64,000 bases of DNA, taken from assembly GCF_963082655.1 (NCBI RefSeq), contig NC_081553.1, positions 61,618,311 to 61,682,310 on the forward strand, written 5' to 3'. The translations under genes and the position numbers were made by a program. The stretch is from Stomoxys calcitrans. Lineage: Eukaryota > Arthropoda > Insecta > Diptera > Muscidae. Every line of letters starts with the position of its first letter. Position 1 is the first letter of the stretch. The notes under the pieces are model-generated. The model made no database searches. It was given only the letters and a program-made list of their open reading frames with translations, and was not told the origin of the DNA. Positions 10,566 to 21,149 of the stretch are shown here, piece after piece.

Positions 10566-10937
10566 TTACAGATTAGTCTCTTCTGTAACGTTGCAAGCAT
10601 TACCATTCGAAGCCTTATCACTCAAGGATTTCTCGATGTCATCCATTGTATAGCAGAGAATAAATTTCGATTGTATGGTCTCGAAAACTTTAACAAGACG
10701 CGGTCTTAAATTGAAAAATATTAATAATTGATTTCTTGATTTGAAATCTTGAAGTATCAATTCAATTGCCTTGGCTGTTGTGAAGTCTGTGGCATAGATG
10801 TAGGTGCAATCAAAGACCACAGGAAGTGTTGAATTCTTTTTGCCTGACTTTAAAACTTTATTGCGTACAAATTCCATAGAGGGAAATATCAAACAGCGAT
10901 CGGGAGTTATTTTCAGAAAATATTTGCCACTAGAAGT
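10566..10937 (-). CDS. Gene B exon 5, STAS
   Basis: The exon starts after TTGCAG at 10938, in phase 0, with TSSGKYFLKITPDRCLIF. It encodes 123 residues with the STAS block LPVVFDCTYIYATDFTTAKA and a polar tail ending TEETNL. Confidence 0.93.
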   Translation of the reverse strand, partial: TSSGKYFLKITPDRCLIFPSMEFVRNKVLKSGKKNSTLPVVFDCTYIYATDFTTAKAIELILQDFKSRNQLLIFFNLRPRLVKVFETIQSKFILCYTMDDIEKSLSDKASNGNACNVTEETNL

Positions 10938-13900
10938 CTGCAATAGAGGAAATAGAAGGTGAGTGTTGTTTTTGTGTAGGGCTATTGAATATGATGTTCT
11001 TACCTTTACCAAATCCACTGCAATTTCAGGCCTAGCCGATTGATAGAGAATATATAAAATATTTATAAAGATGGCTGCAAATACTCCCGCACTCAGCGGA
11101 GCCACCAAACATGCTGTAAAGGCCAAGAGACCTATAAAGAGATCCGCTTCTGAAAATAGAGAGAAAAGGCTGTTATTGGAAAATTGTCAATGGGTAAGGT
11201 AAGAAATTCATTAATGTTAGTTGTGGGTTTGATTGGGTCTAGGGTTCGGGTTTGCTTGTATCTAGAAATATACAACTAGTGTGGAGTTAAAATCTACAGG
11301 TGACGTGTGTTTAATGTCTACTGGCGGGACACAAAGCCAGCAAGTATATAAGTACACAAGGACATGACCTCACAGGCTGGGAAATAATATGGAAATGTGT
11401 CTATGCCTAGGATTGAATGGACAGACGAACAGGCAATGTTTGTTTTGTCGTACTTTAATACAACTTATTCGGTGATATCAATCCCAAACCAATAGAATTT
11501 GAGGAGGCCTGGTGGGCCCATAATTACTACGGCTTGTCACCGCTGGTTAACTTTATCAAATGTGGAATATGCCACTTGATGCCTCTCGTGATTTCTCTAC
11601 GTTGCTTAATCAACGGAGCTCTCTCTTGTACCGCTAAATCTCCCTCCTCAGATCATGAAGATTCAGACTGACATCTATGGGGGTTGTAGCTTATTCACAA
11701 GTAGTAGCCTCGTTTGATATATGTAAATAAATTGATTCATTCATTCTATTCTGATCTGGCATTCGTCTCCAGATTTAACTCCCGGAATCTGTTGTCTTCA
11801 ATTGGAGCTTTCGATATTGGTTCTCTAGTTAGATTAGTTGGTTTCTTCGGCTATGTAAATATTAAATGCATTTACTTTCTTTTAAAAAATCCGCAATTAT
11901 TTTTTGGGCAACCCAATATATGATAGATCCTGTGTTGCATGTAGACAGATATCAGGGATGGTTTGTCTAACATCGAGCGGTGCAAGTTTAGTCTGCTACA
12001 TTATCAGTGGATCGGTATTCTGTTGTCTCATTGCATCTCCAAACTTCCACTTACTCCTGCTGACATGGAGGAGGAGGTTCTAGCTCAGTGAGTGAGAAAT
12101 TTGGATGATCCTCTATCCTTTACAGATAAGCTCTCTCTCTTTAGCTTTAAGGAACTTATTCTCCTCATGTAGATGGCCGATGTTTATCTTCTGTATTTTG
12201 ACACTTCTGCAGTCCACGTTGGCCATGTTGGTCGCTACTGGTATTCCAATCGCTCTATAGGTATAATGACATTTCTTTTTCCATACCCCAAATGCAGCTT
12301 GTCAAAGATTTTATGATTTTGTGTCCATTTTTCTATTTCTTGTCTTATCGCGGTCTGCAGTGGCATGTGCTAACGACGAGAAGAGTCTGATGAGACTCAC
12401 CCCTAGGAACTTCGGGTGGTTTACTGTCGGAATGCATTGCCCATCGTCTTTAATTTCAAGCTACCTTGCGATGATGGTTTGGATGGCTGCTGCTTAGATA
12501 ACATATAATTGTGTATACGCACTAGAGTCATCTTCTGTCTTCTGATGGATCGAAATGAGAATTTAGGAGCAAGATTCTGGTATGTCGGGAAAAGTTGCCC
12601 ATGTTTGTCGTCCAGTAAGCGATTCCACTCTGAATAATTTGTCACTGACCCGAAAATCATCTTCTAAGTAAAATCAAATAAATGTATGCTTTGTTCGGGG
12701 GGACCGTACCATGAGAACCCATGGATACTGCTAAAAATTTATACAAAATAAATTTAGTTGAAGGGCATGGAGCAAGGATGATTGAGAGACCGGTTTACAT
12801 GGGAGTTACATCAGTTTATAGACTGATTTGGACCGTATTTGGCAAAGCTATAGGAAGTCATAAGGGAAAACACTACGTGCAAAAAATTGCGGCTTCAAGG
12901 GGCTCAAGAAGTCAAATCGTGATTTCGACAGACGGACGGACATGACTAGATCGTCTCAAAACGTCGAGACGATCAAGAGTATATATTCTTTATTGGGTCT
13001 TAGACGAATATTTCGAGGTGCTACAAACAGAGTGACTAGATTAGTATACCCCCCATCCTACGGTGATGGGTGAGATTTGAGGATCTTATTTCTAATTCAC
13101 ACTTTACATAAATCTGCGAAGGAGCTACAGAGGTTTGAAAGTCTGGCCAAGTATTTCAGAATAGTTGTTTGTCGAAATTGTAACGCCGACTTAATTCTGC
13201 TGTCCATGTAGGAAATAATGTTTCTAAAGGTTTGGTATTTCTTGAAGCGAAAAAAGTGCCAAGATCGTTAAGACTGACGTTAACCTAGTAACGTAAGACC
13301 CTGAAGCCAGCATCGCACGAGATAACTATGATCACCACACAGTCTTTAACTTTGAGCTCCAATTTGTGTGGTGTTCTTCGTTATCACGAGAAGCATAGGT
13401 GGGAGCTACCGGGCACATCCACAGGTTGCGGATAGTGAAATGCTCCACACGGAGTAGCTGCAACTACAATCGCGGACAATCAGCGGTATCGAATGGAGAA
13501 TCTCAGTCGGGCGGCAACGGCTCTTGCTTGATGCTCGGTATGACAAGCCAAGTTATTGGCGCCTTTAAAAAAACATCATATTCCTGCGGCGATCGTATAG
13601 ACCGTAACGATCGTGCTCACCTATAAAAGCTTAACCAGGATCGCCACCTCCACATGCTAATGTGGCTACAACAACAACAACCGTCATTAGGCACTTCATT
13701 ACCTGGTTAAAACCCCGTCGAATATGGTCATTAATGGCGGTGAATTTACAGATATCGATTGAGTGCCTTAGGCTCGACTTCCGGTACATCCAAATACTTG
13801 AGCATCAATGTACATATGTCGTCAGGGCCAAGAGTTTTGGAAAATTTGGCTCTGCGTATAACAGTTGTTGTTGTAGTTGAATATTTACGGAGGGGAATCA

Positions 13901-16900
13901 GTCCTAGGCCAGCATGGATCCTGAATTGATTTCTGAACATAGACCCGGCATCAATGGTCATGAACAACATTGATGAAGAGTCATATCAATTTTGCAGCGA
14001 TACCAAACTCAGACATGTCTTGAAACACCCTTGTGCTGTCGAAAGAGGCTATGTAGTCAACTAAAAGATGGTATATGTTAACCTGTCCTTCTCGAATCTT
14101 TTCCAAGGTGTGGCGTAGTGTGAATATCTGGTCTAAATAGATTTACCAGGTCTAAAGCCACATTGGTAGGGTGCAATTATTTCATTGACTTTAGATTTTA
14201 ATCTATCACACAGTTTGCTCAAGAGTATTTTGTATGTGATGGGAAGGAGACTCATTCCTCTGTAGTTGGGACATAGCGTGCAAGGCATAGTGTGCTGGTG
14301 TTCCAATCATCGGGTATGCGTTTGTTATTCTTGTCGGTTACTGAAAGTTGTTGGGAACAATATTCTTTCCATATCCTGAGCACACTATCTGTGAGCTTAA
14401 ACTTGAATCGGACAGTGGTTGTTGTTGTTGTAGCAGTGTATTTTATACTGAGGCGACAGCCCTTGCCGATGAAAGACTCCATCGGGTCAATCTGGTACGT
14501 TGCTTAATGGAATGCTCCTCTGTTGCTTAATGGAATGCTCATGGGGAAATTTGCATCTCATGCAGGCTAAATTTTCCTAAAATCTGACCAAAGATACTCT
14601 CTCATCCTTATCCTAGCACGGTTGTAATGTCATGTGCGTGGCAGCGTTTCCATATTCTCTTTAAGTGGTTATAAAATTTATCTTTGGCCCTTTCGTCCCC
14701 TACTTCTGTGGTGGCATGGCCACTGTTGGAACACTCTTCTACGATGTCATTGGCCAATTTATTGCTTGTGTTTTAGCAACTTTTCGCCACGATTCTCTTA
14801 CAACTCATTGTAATCGTTCGTATAAGTGGTGAAATACTCTTCTGGGCAATCCATTGTATGTGCGGAAGTTTTAGCAACTCTTCGCGACGATTCTCGTACA
14901 ATCCATTGCGTTATAATCGTCCGTATGACTCGTGAAACGCTCTTCTAGGTTATCATTTGACAATACAATGCGTGTGCGGAAGATTTAGCAACTCTCGCGA
15001 CGATTATTGCGCAACCCATTGCTTTATCATCGTCCAGAAGATTTGTTTATAAATCGCCTGAGGTAATTTTTAGCTATCGTTTTTATTTTCATGTCTTTTG
15101 CGTTTAGGACTTGTATTGAATTGTGTTATTCGATGTTTTGTTTTGCGTGGACATCTTCCACAACACCAAACAGATTTCTCACTTGGTTTATATAACGATA
15201 TGCACTTAGTATGATGAAACACTTGTTTGTTACTCGCCTAGGAGAGTAATGCGCAACTCTTCCATAAAAGTATTTTATAAATCTTCCAAAACACTCTTTT
15301 GTTACTCGTTCACATGATTCCTGTTGGTTTCTAATATCTTTCAAGACTCTTCTGACTTACTCTTTAGTAACGCATGGTGAAGATTAGCGGAACACTCTTC
15401 CAGAAGATTCGTCTTGAGGACACAACTCCTCACGACTGGGGAATCGTCTACTAATCTTAGATTAGCTCGTCCGCGAATGTAACCTTCATCTAGAAGATTC
15501 GTGGAAGATTGTTTGGCGATTAAAAAATTTGCAGGGTTATCATTCCAGTCACTGCCTTTTTCTAGTATACATACTAAAACTTTTCTTATTCACAGACAAA
15601 TTCATGTCTTGCATCATCGCAGTTATAGTACATAGCGTGACACATTTCCCAATTCATCGCACTACCTGCACGTCAGTACTGTCGGCCTTGTACTTTTCCA
15701 ATAAATCCACTAGTCCGTATACTACACCTTCTCTGCAAAGAGTTCGGAATTCCAGGAGCAAATCCGTTGAAGCAGGGGGCCACCGTAGCGCAGAGCTTAG
15801 CATGTCCGCCTATGACACTGAACGCCTAGGTTCGGATCCTGGCGAGAACATGACAAATTGTTTTCATCAGTGCCATATACAAACTCCTCAACGAGGTGTT
15901 GCACTGCGGCACATCGTTCGGACTCGGCTAAAAGCAGGCCCCTTGTCGTTGAGCTCAAAATTTGAAGCGGACAGAACTCACTGATATTTGAGAAGTTTCC
16001 CCCTGTTCGTAAATGGAATGTTCATTGGCAAATTTGCATTTTCAATCCATAGATCATGATCCTTAATTTTTTTGCGGTGGTCGTCAACGTTAATGGAGTC
16101 CGTTTTTATCTTAGCCGTTATGATTTTGTCTAAGAGTTTAAGTTACTTCTTTCAAATCAAGATTGTTTAAAAACTTGACAAATGCGACGCATGGTGTCAA
16201 CAGTCAATCCTAACTTGTTTGTTTGTTATCATAGTTTTCACTTTAGTTGTTACTTACTATTGCTTCGCCACATTGGTTTTATGGTTTGATACTGCAGTTG
16301 AAATAGCACTGCTGCTATTATAATGGCCGCCAGTGTAGCTATGGGTATATAGTAGAAATATTCAGCCAAAAATATCATGGCCAATATAACAATAAGGCTG
16401 ATATAGACATTTACAAATTGGGTTCGACCTCCACTGGCGGTGTTAACGGAACCTCTGGCCAAACCACCATTAATGCGATAGCCACGGAAAAATGTATTGA
16501 ATATATTAGCCAAACCCAATGATATTAATTCTTGATTAGTATCCACAGGTTTTCCTTTAGCTGAAATAGAAAAATCCACATCAAAGCAAAATTCTTTCTC
16601 ATAAATGTGAGTCTTCTTACCAAAAGTTCGGCATACTGCCATAGTCTCCAAAAGTGATATCAAAGGTATCACCAATAGACCAGTTCCAAATTCCTTTAAT
16701 AACATCCAAAAAGTTTGTTGCTCTCCCACAACTTCTTCGAAGCCTTGAGTTACATTTGAACCGGGTAGAGAGAATGCAGGAATTTCCACAGGTGGAAATC
16801 CGGAGGGTATATAGCCCGTCAGTTGAAAATAATCCTTGAGTTGCAAATAACCTACTATGGTAGCCGTGATAAATACCAGTAAAGCATTTCTTGCAACACC

Positions 16901-19900
16901 CACAAACCAGAATATGGTATTGGCCATCCTCTGCTCTCTTGAGAGATCTCCATTTTCCGGTGGCTTAATTTTGATATTTCCAATAAATCGCAAGACAATC
17001 AGAATCACTATACTGCTCATTCCTAGTACAGTATCGCTGATTCGATAATTGTGTATATCCTTTAGCATGGATATCCAATTTTCCAAAAACGAATCCCCTG
17101 TGGATTGGACTACTAAGATGTTTTTGATTTGTGAGGTGAATATAATCAAAGCAACTGCACTGGTAAATCCAGCATTGACGGGACCAGAAACAAAATCTAT
17201 GATGAAACCCAAGCGTGTAAGGCCCATCACAAGTTCTATGACACCCGTCAGCAATGAAAACAAAACGGATTTCTGCCAATCACCTTGGGCCACTTGAAAT
17301 GTCAGCAAAGATGCTATGGCTGTTGAACCCACAATGTTGTCCTTACAGGATCCGAAAATGGTATAGACTATGTTGCCCATAAATGAACTGTAAAGAGCAA
17401 ACTAAGAGATTTTAATAATTTTTTTTTTAATACTTTCAAAAAAGAAGAATCAGTTTTGTAAGATACATTCAAAATTAATGAGCTTTGCAAAGTAATGAGT
17501 CAGGACTTTTCAAAGTCTTTAAGATCCTTAAAGAAAAATTTGTGCATAATTCAAAGGAAATTCTTGTAATCCAACGATTGAATATAATTAATTTAGGAAT
17601 ATGTTGTTGTTGTAGCCACATGTTGCAAGTATATCGATTCTTCCTCAGTCTTTTTAGTCCACTCTTCTCTCTAATATCATCCTGACCCGGCAATGGTTTC
17701 TAGATGCGGCTCTTAAAGTCTGGATGTTTTAACTGGATTTGTCCATAGTGCCTCTGCAGTCAGATTCGCTGGGCACCTAAATAGGTGATTGGTGTCATAT
17801 TTGCAATATTAACGTCTAACCTTGAACGATGCGAGTTTTGTCTGTTACACAATCTGAATCTCAGTTGGGCTAGAGTTATTCTGGTGCTCCTGGGCAGGTC
17901 TTTTTCCTTATTAGCAATGGGTTGTGGGCGTCCACTAAGGACTATATTCGGTCGGTATGATAAGGTCACTCTAGTGACTGCATCTAGGTGGCTATAACGT
18001 AGGCCCACTTTGTGTGAGGCAGTTGTAAGCAGAGTTGTGAGGTGTTTTGAGGCGGACTGGGTTCCTAGTCCATTAACGCTAGACCCTTGATTCCCTTGTT
18101 CCGATTCATTTTTAGAGCATTTATATTTAAGTAGTAGTTTTTTAACAAAAACGTTTCTTTTTATTTCCTAAGCCACTAAGTTTTTACAAGCAAAAAAGAA
18201 TTAATGATGTATATATGAAATCAATGACCGAGCCGTAATAGGCAACCATAACAAAAAAAACATCATTTTCTAAACATTTTATGGCCATTTAGCGAAGAAA
18301 AGTGAAAGTGACATAAAATAGCACCTGCTGTTTTATGTTGTAGACATATAGCCAAAAATTTATTTCTCTACCCACCTATATAAGATGGGGTATAGTCAAG
18401 TCATTCCGTTTGTTACTCCTCGAAATATTGATCTGGGACCCCATAAAGTATATATGTATACTCCGGATTGTCTCGACATTGTGACATGTCCGTCCGTCCG
18501 TCTGTCGAAATCACGATAGCTGTCGAACGCGTGAGGCTAGTCGCTTGAAATTTTGCATAGATACTTAATATTTATTTAGGTCGTTGGGGTTCGGAAATTG
18601 GTCATATCGGTTCAGATTATAATATATAGTCCCCATATAAACCGATCCCCCGATTTGACTTCTTGAGCCCCTTGAAGCCGCAATTTTTGTCCGATTTAGC
18701 TAAAATTTTGGTCTGTTATGACTTGTAACAACTGTTCCAACTACTGTCCAAATCGGTCTATAACCTAATATAGCCGCATATAAACCAATCCCCGGATTTG
18801 ACTTAAAAGCCTTAATTTCCATCCGATTCGGCTGAAATTTTGAGTTATGACTTCCAACATCCATGGCAAGTATGAACCGAATCGTCCTTCTAAACAGATA
18901 TAGCCCCCATATAAACCGATCGCCGGATTTGACTTCTTCAGCCCTTCTTCTTTGGTCCAAAACCCTATCTTATGACTTACTACATAAGTCCCAGTTTTAT
19001 CCGAATCGGTCAATATGGTGATATAGGCCCCCCTAAGTACCGATATCTCGATATGACTTTTTGATACAAAAATAATTCAAATACAAACTCTGTTAATAAG
19101 GGTACATTTTTAGCGGAATACATGGAGGTGGGTACCCAAGATTCAATTAGATGCAATTAGATACTAAAAACCCGTTTACACTGCTTATTAAATCTCCTCA
19201 GCTGATTTCATAAAGGGAGAACAGATGATCAAGCCATTAAATCCGGATTTGAAGAGCAGTGTATACGGGGTTTCAGTATCTAATTGCATCTAATTGAATC
19301 TTGGGTACCCACCTCCATTGTTCCGCTAAAAATGTACCCTTATTAACAGAGTTTGTATTTGAATTATTTTTGTATCAAGAAGTCATATCGAGATATCGGT
19401 ACTTAGGGGGGCCTATATCACCAAGTGACCGCAGGTATAGTTTAAGGTATTCGATCTGAAACCTCTTCCAAACCTTCCACGTTTCCTATCGTCACCTCGA
19501 CTATCCTGCTGTGGTATAAAGTGCTCCTATTTTCTATCCCCTCTCCCATCCCCTTAAGTCTCATACCCATAGTAGCTGCCTCAACTTAATGTTTATGCCT
19601 ATTGGTCGAATATGAAGAATAGTCTCCAGCGCCCAGTAGGTGTTCGCACTGCTCCACCCAGCCCAACACAACAAGTCTTTTGCGCCTCTATCCACCAAAA
19701 TAACGAGGCATAAGTTGGTACTGGTCTTATTACGCTTCTGTAAAGGCTGTAAACTATCCTGGATTGAAGAGGGAGACGATTTGCTTTCTGGCGTTAACTG
19801 GTGCCATCGTCTTCTCAACTTAAATATTTAAAGTCAGAATGCAGTATAAACGATCTCATAGAATAACAAAAATACTAAACATAACCCGCGTCCGCAATTT

Positions 19901-21018
19901 GGTTCTCAATCAGTTTCTAGTGGGGAAAAACGTTGCAGTTGTTGCTTTGTCAGAGGACTGGGAGCCATACTACGGAATGTTTTTTAAAATGGGCAGCCCT
20001 CTTTCCCAAGGTCTAAGCATTAACATGAATTAACTGAAAAATCAACATCAGCCATGTCAACGAGAGTTTTGACATCAATATTCCACCACTTAAACGAAAG
20101 CAAAGCAAATTGAACCATAATCATATATCAAAACACGTTATTATCCGTTGCTGTAAGTAGAAAATTTCACCCAATTACTTTCAGTAAAATCATCTCATTA
20201 TACAACTCGTTGTTCTGAACTTTATTGGGTTGTTAAAAAAAAATGTTTGCATGTGCAAAATTGAATTAGAAAGTTAAAAAAATCATAATAATATTTCAAT
20301 TAACACATCAATAAATGTTGGTGAAATTATCCGGGTTTGAATTAAAATTTTTACAGTTTTAAGCTAAAAATCGATTAGCAACCTAAATTTATTTAAAGTT
20401 GATGATAGAATGTTTTATGATTTTTTCCGACGGCTATCTTGGAATATTTTGGTACATAAATCTTTCTCACACTTGATCAGTTCGGTGACTGGTACCGCGA
20501 ATGACTAGACAAAAAGTCCATTCATTCATTGAGCGTTTAATGAATTGAAAAAATTTCATAACCATCCGTGGCTTCTTAGACAATCCAAAAATATTCCCTA
20601 ATTAATTATTCATTAATTTTTTGTTTATATATTGCTTTATAAGCCATTGGCTTCATGACGTCACTTTCGGATGTTTTACCTCTGTTGGTAGTCCCGCAAT
20701 ACCGGCAAATGCCAAAGCCAATGGTATGGCTGCCAGAGAATCAGTTATGCCGGCTATTAAATCACCCACAAAGTCTTCTCGACTGTAAGCCGGTAGCCAC
20801 TGGAATATGGGCATATGACGTTTCAGAATTTTTCCATTAAACATTTTATCCATACATGGGCGACACTTTCCAGGTCCTCCACCCCCGGCAGGTGGGGAGT
20901 CGTCTAAATTTGCATTGCTGTCTGCCAAAGATTGTCGACTATTTGTCACGGTTTGATGATCGACCATTACAACGTTTGTAAAATCAATGGCATTGTTCTC
21001 CCGCACTACCGTATTCAT
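10566..21018 (-). CDS. SLC26/SulP anion transporter, gene B
   Basis: Five exons are supported: 21018-20680, 17401-16621, 16560-16258, 11149-11004 and 10937-10566. They join in frame to 646 residues plus stop. The ATG at 21018 has a good fly context (CAAAAC before ATG) and an Inr+DPE promoter lies upstream. Residues 1-113 are a polar N-terminus with a PPAGGGG stretch, then basic KRHMPIFQWLPAYSREDFVG and the first helices ending GLPTE. Residues 114-474 are the multi-pass core (GFIIDFVSGPVNAGFTSA). Residues about 475-646 hold the last helix and the STAS domain (ITPDRCLIFPSMEFVRN, LPVVFDCTYIYATDF). The signature reads FALYSSFMG instead of the YGLYG of A and C. Exons 3 and 4 match A and C in length and phase. 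The substrate is not deducible. Introns 1 (3.3 kb) and 3 (5.1 kb) are full of transposons. A 60-nt intron between exons 2 and 3 has no stop and could be read through. Confidence 0.94.
11004..11149 (-). CDS. Gene B exon 4, 146 nt
   Basis: The exon lies between acceptor TATTTTCAG and donor GTAAGA. It encodes ADLFIGLLAFTACLVAPLSA and the last helix, ending RPEIAVDLVK, which leads into the STAS domain. Confidence 0.92.
11150..11862. other. Gene B intron 3, first part: nothing recognised
   Basis: This is unique-looking intronic sequence. No transposon ends, coding frames with family resemblance, or RNA genes were found. The open frame at 11714-11923 runs into a mariner end and is not a gene. Confidence 0.4.
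11863..11916. mobile_element. Solo end of the TTGGGTTGCCC mariner family
   Basis: This 54-bp piece matches the right end of the MITEs at 1333-1567 and 54557-54789 (TAAATGCATTTACTTTC through GGGCAACCCAA), followed by TA. The left end is gone. Confidence 0.8.
11930..12690 (-). repeat. Old dispersed repeat / weak LINE relics
   Basis: The 11960-12050 part (GTCTAACATCGAGCGGTGCAA) has a diverged partner at 17810-17900 (GTCTAACCTTGAACGATGCGA), so it is repetitive. On the minus strand, 12220-12660 gives broken frames that look coding-like, but I cannot assign a family. The 79-residue frame at 12421-12660 is not supported as a gene. Confidence 0.35.
12700..13075 (+). repeat. Dispersed repeat family 1, partial copy
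   Basis: It has family-1 marks: ACCATGAGAACCCATGGAT near the start, one internal unit with GGTTTACATGGGAGTTACAT, CGACAGACGGACGGACATGA, and the far end with CAAACAGAGTGACTAGATTA followed by CCCATCCTACGGTGATGGGT. The orientation is opposite to the copy at 4800-5575. Bases 13076-13324 hold nothing recognisable. Confidence 0.65.
13325..13683 (+). mobile_element. SINE-like retroposon sharing RTE leader sequence
   Basis: The 5' part (CACCACACAG...TTTGAGCTCCAA..., ACCGGGCACATCCACAGGTT) matches the reverse complement of 26570-26690, the leader of the RTE element. The 3' part is the same as 1-157 and ends GTGGCTACAACAACAACAAC. No coding frame is present. The best reading is a non-autonomous retroposon with a CAA-type tail. 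Confidence 0.5.
13985..14400 (-). mobile_element. RTE-type reverse-transcriptase relic
   Basis: It matches 24500-24900 on the same strand (AATATCTGGTCTA, TTTACCAGGTCTAAAGCC, GGAGACTCATTCCTCTGTAG, CATCGGGTATGCGT). Several indels break all frames. Bases 13684-13984 before it hold nothing recognised. Confidence 0.65.
14417..14560 (-). mobile_element. Retroposon tail (GTTGTTGTTGTAGC) plus SINE tail scraps
   Basis: On the minus strand this ends ...CACTGCTACAACAACAACAA after a conserved block (GATGGAGTCTTTCATCGGCA). The same block recurs at 41085-41170. It is followed by two short copies of the SINE tail (TTAATGGAATGCTC near 14504 and 14527). Confidence 0.5.
14561..15590. repeat. Degenerate ~100-110-bp tandem repeat region
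   Basis: TTAGCAACTCTTCGCGACGATT-like units occur near 14773, 14871 and 14983, followed by CATTGCGTTATAATCGTCC. Another copy is at 41470-41530, so it is a dispersed family. From 15060 to 15590 weaker 'AGAAGATTCGT' motifs recur. No genes were seen. Confidence 0.45.
15600..15750 (-). mobile_element. RTE endonuclease-region scrap
   Basis: It resembles 26060-26205 in the same orientation (GGCCTTGTACTTTTCCAATA, ATACTACACCTTCTC). It is short and diverged. Confidence 0.35.
15778..16041 (+). mobile_element. tRNA-headed SINE, near full length
   Basis: The head carries pol III box A (TAGCGCAGAGC) and box B (GGTTCGGATCC), each with one change from consensus. Then come the shared body (GAGGTGTTGCACTGCGGCAC, TTCGGACTCGGCTA) and the tail GGAATGTTCATTGGCAAATT. 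Other copies: 22838, 32047, 34287, 58448 and 58680. It lies in gene B intron 3. Bases 16042-16257 have no recognised feature. Confidence 0.8.
16258..16560 (-). CDS. Gene B exon 3, 303-nt core exon
   Basis: The exon runs from acceptor ATTTCAG to donor GTAAGT. It encodes KGKPVDTNQELISLGLANIF through PMWRSN. Length and phase are identical to genes A and C. Confidence 0.92.
16561..16620 (-). other. Gene B intron 2: 60 nt, multiple of three, no stop
   Basis: The intron begins GTAAGA and ends TTTCAG on the minus strand. It is exactly 60 nt and keeps frame. Retention would replace one Ala with Gly and add 20 residues (KKTHIYEKEFCFDVDFSIS A). The matching introns are 62 nt in gene A and 154 nt in gene C, neither a multiple of three. 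Confidence 0.85.
16621..17401 (-). CDS. Gene B exon 2, transport core
   Basis: The 781-nt exon starts after the minus-strand acceptor CTCTTAG with FALYSSFMGNIVYTIFGSCK and ends one base into an Ala codon. The donor is GTAAGA. It corresponds to two exons of gene A because the 68-nt intron of A is absent here. Confidence 0.9.
17402..18354. other. Gene B intron 1, proximal part
   Basis: Bases 17600-17615 hold a GTTGTTGTTGTAGCC retroposon tail. Bases 17700-18090 contain an old repeat related to 11960-12050. Nothing is recognised in 18100-18354. No host coding sequence was seen. Confidence 0.4.
18355..19015 (-). repeat. Dispersed repeat family 1, partial copy
   Basis: It starts at GATGGGGTATAGTCAAGTCA, followed by CATTCCGTTTGTTACTCCTC and CCGTCCGTCCGTCTGTCGAA, then about three internal units with CCCATATAAACCGATC. 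Its far part merges into the inverted repeat at 19016-19423. Confidence 0.65.
19016..19423. repeat. Long inverted repeat (foldback), arms ~178 bp
   Basis: Arms 19016-19194 and 19246-19423 are reverse complements with roughly eight mismatches by eye, separated by about 51 bp. The outer parts (GGTGATATAGGCCCCCCTAA) belong to repeat family 1. The inner parts (GGTGGGTACCCAAGATTCAA) do not match other repeats here. It lies in gene B's first intron, so B's pre-mRNA would carry it as a stable hairpin. Confidence 0.9.
19424..20679. other. Gene B intron 1, distal part: nothing recognised
   Basis: No transposon ends, coding frame with family resemblance, or RNA gene was found. The AT-rich stretch at 20150-20640 borders exon 1. 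Confidence 0.4.
20680..21018 (-). CDS. Gene B exon 1
   Basis: The exon has 339 nt (113 codons), ATG to GAG, with donor GTAAAA at 20679. It encodes the cytoplasmic N-terminus and the first membrane segment, ending LALAFAGIAGLPTE. It ends in phase 0, which fits an acceptor at 17402 and not elsewhere. Confidence 0.9.
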
Positions 21019-21115
21019 GTTTTGTTCGTTGCTCTTAAACGTTTAAATTGTCCAGGGTAAGAATAGTAACCGTATTGTCGTATGCACTCGCTTGAGGTCT
21101 TTGACTCATCCGCCA

Positions 21116-21149
21116 CATCTCCACGCAACGAAGTTCAAACAATGACTGA
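21116..21149 (-). promoter_or_regulatory. Inr + DPE core promoter of gene B
   Basis: On the minus strand, TCAGTC (21149-21144) fits the arthropod initiator TCAKTY, with A+1 at 21147. AGATG occupies +28 to +32 (21120-21116), matching the DPE consensus RGWYV at the exact spacing required in Drosophila. There is no obvious TATA box. It predicts an intron-free 129-nt 5' UTR to the ATG at 21018. The match is visible in sequence; use as a start site is inferred. Confidence 0.6.

Noticed and set aside
15529..15984. 151-residue plus-strand frame
   Set aside because: It runs across an RTE scrap and a SINE head; it is a chance frame.
16250..17380. A single 376-residue intronless protein
   Set aside because: The frame reads through a 60-nt intron with GTAAGA/TTTCAG ends. 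Homology to A and C places a splice there and further exons on both sides.
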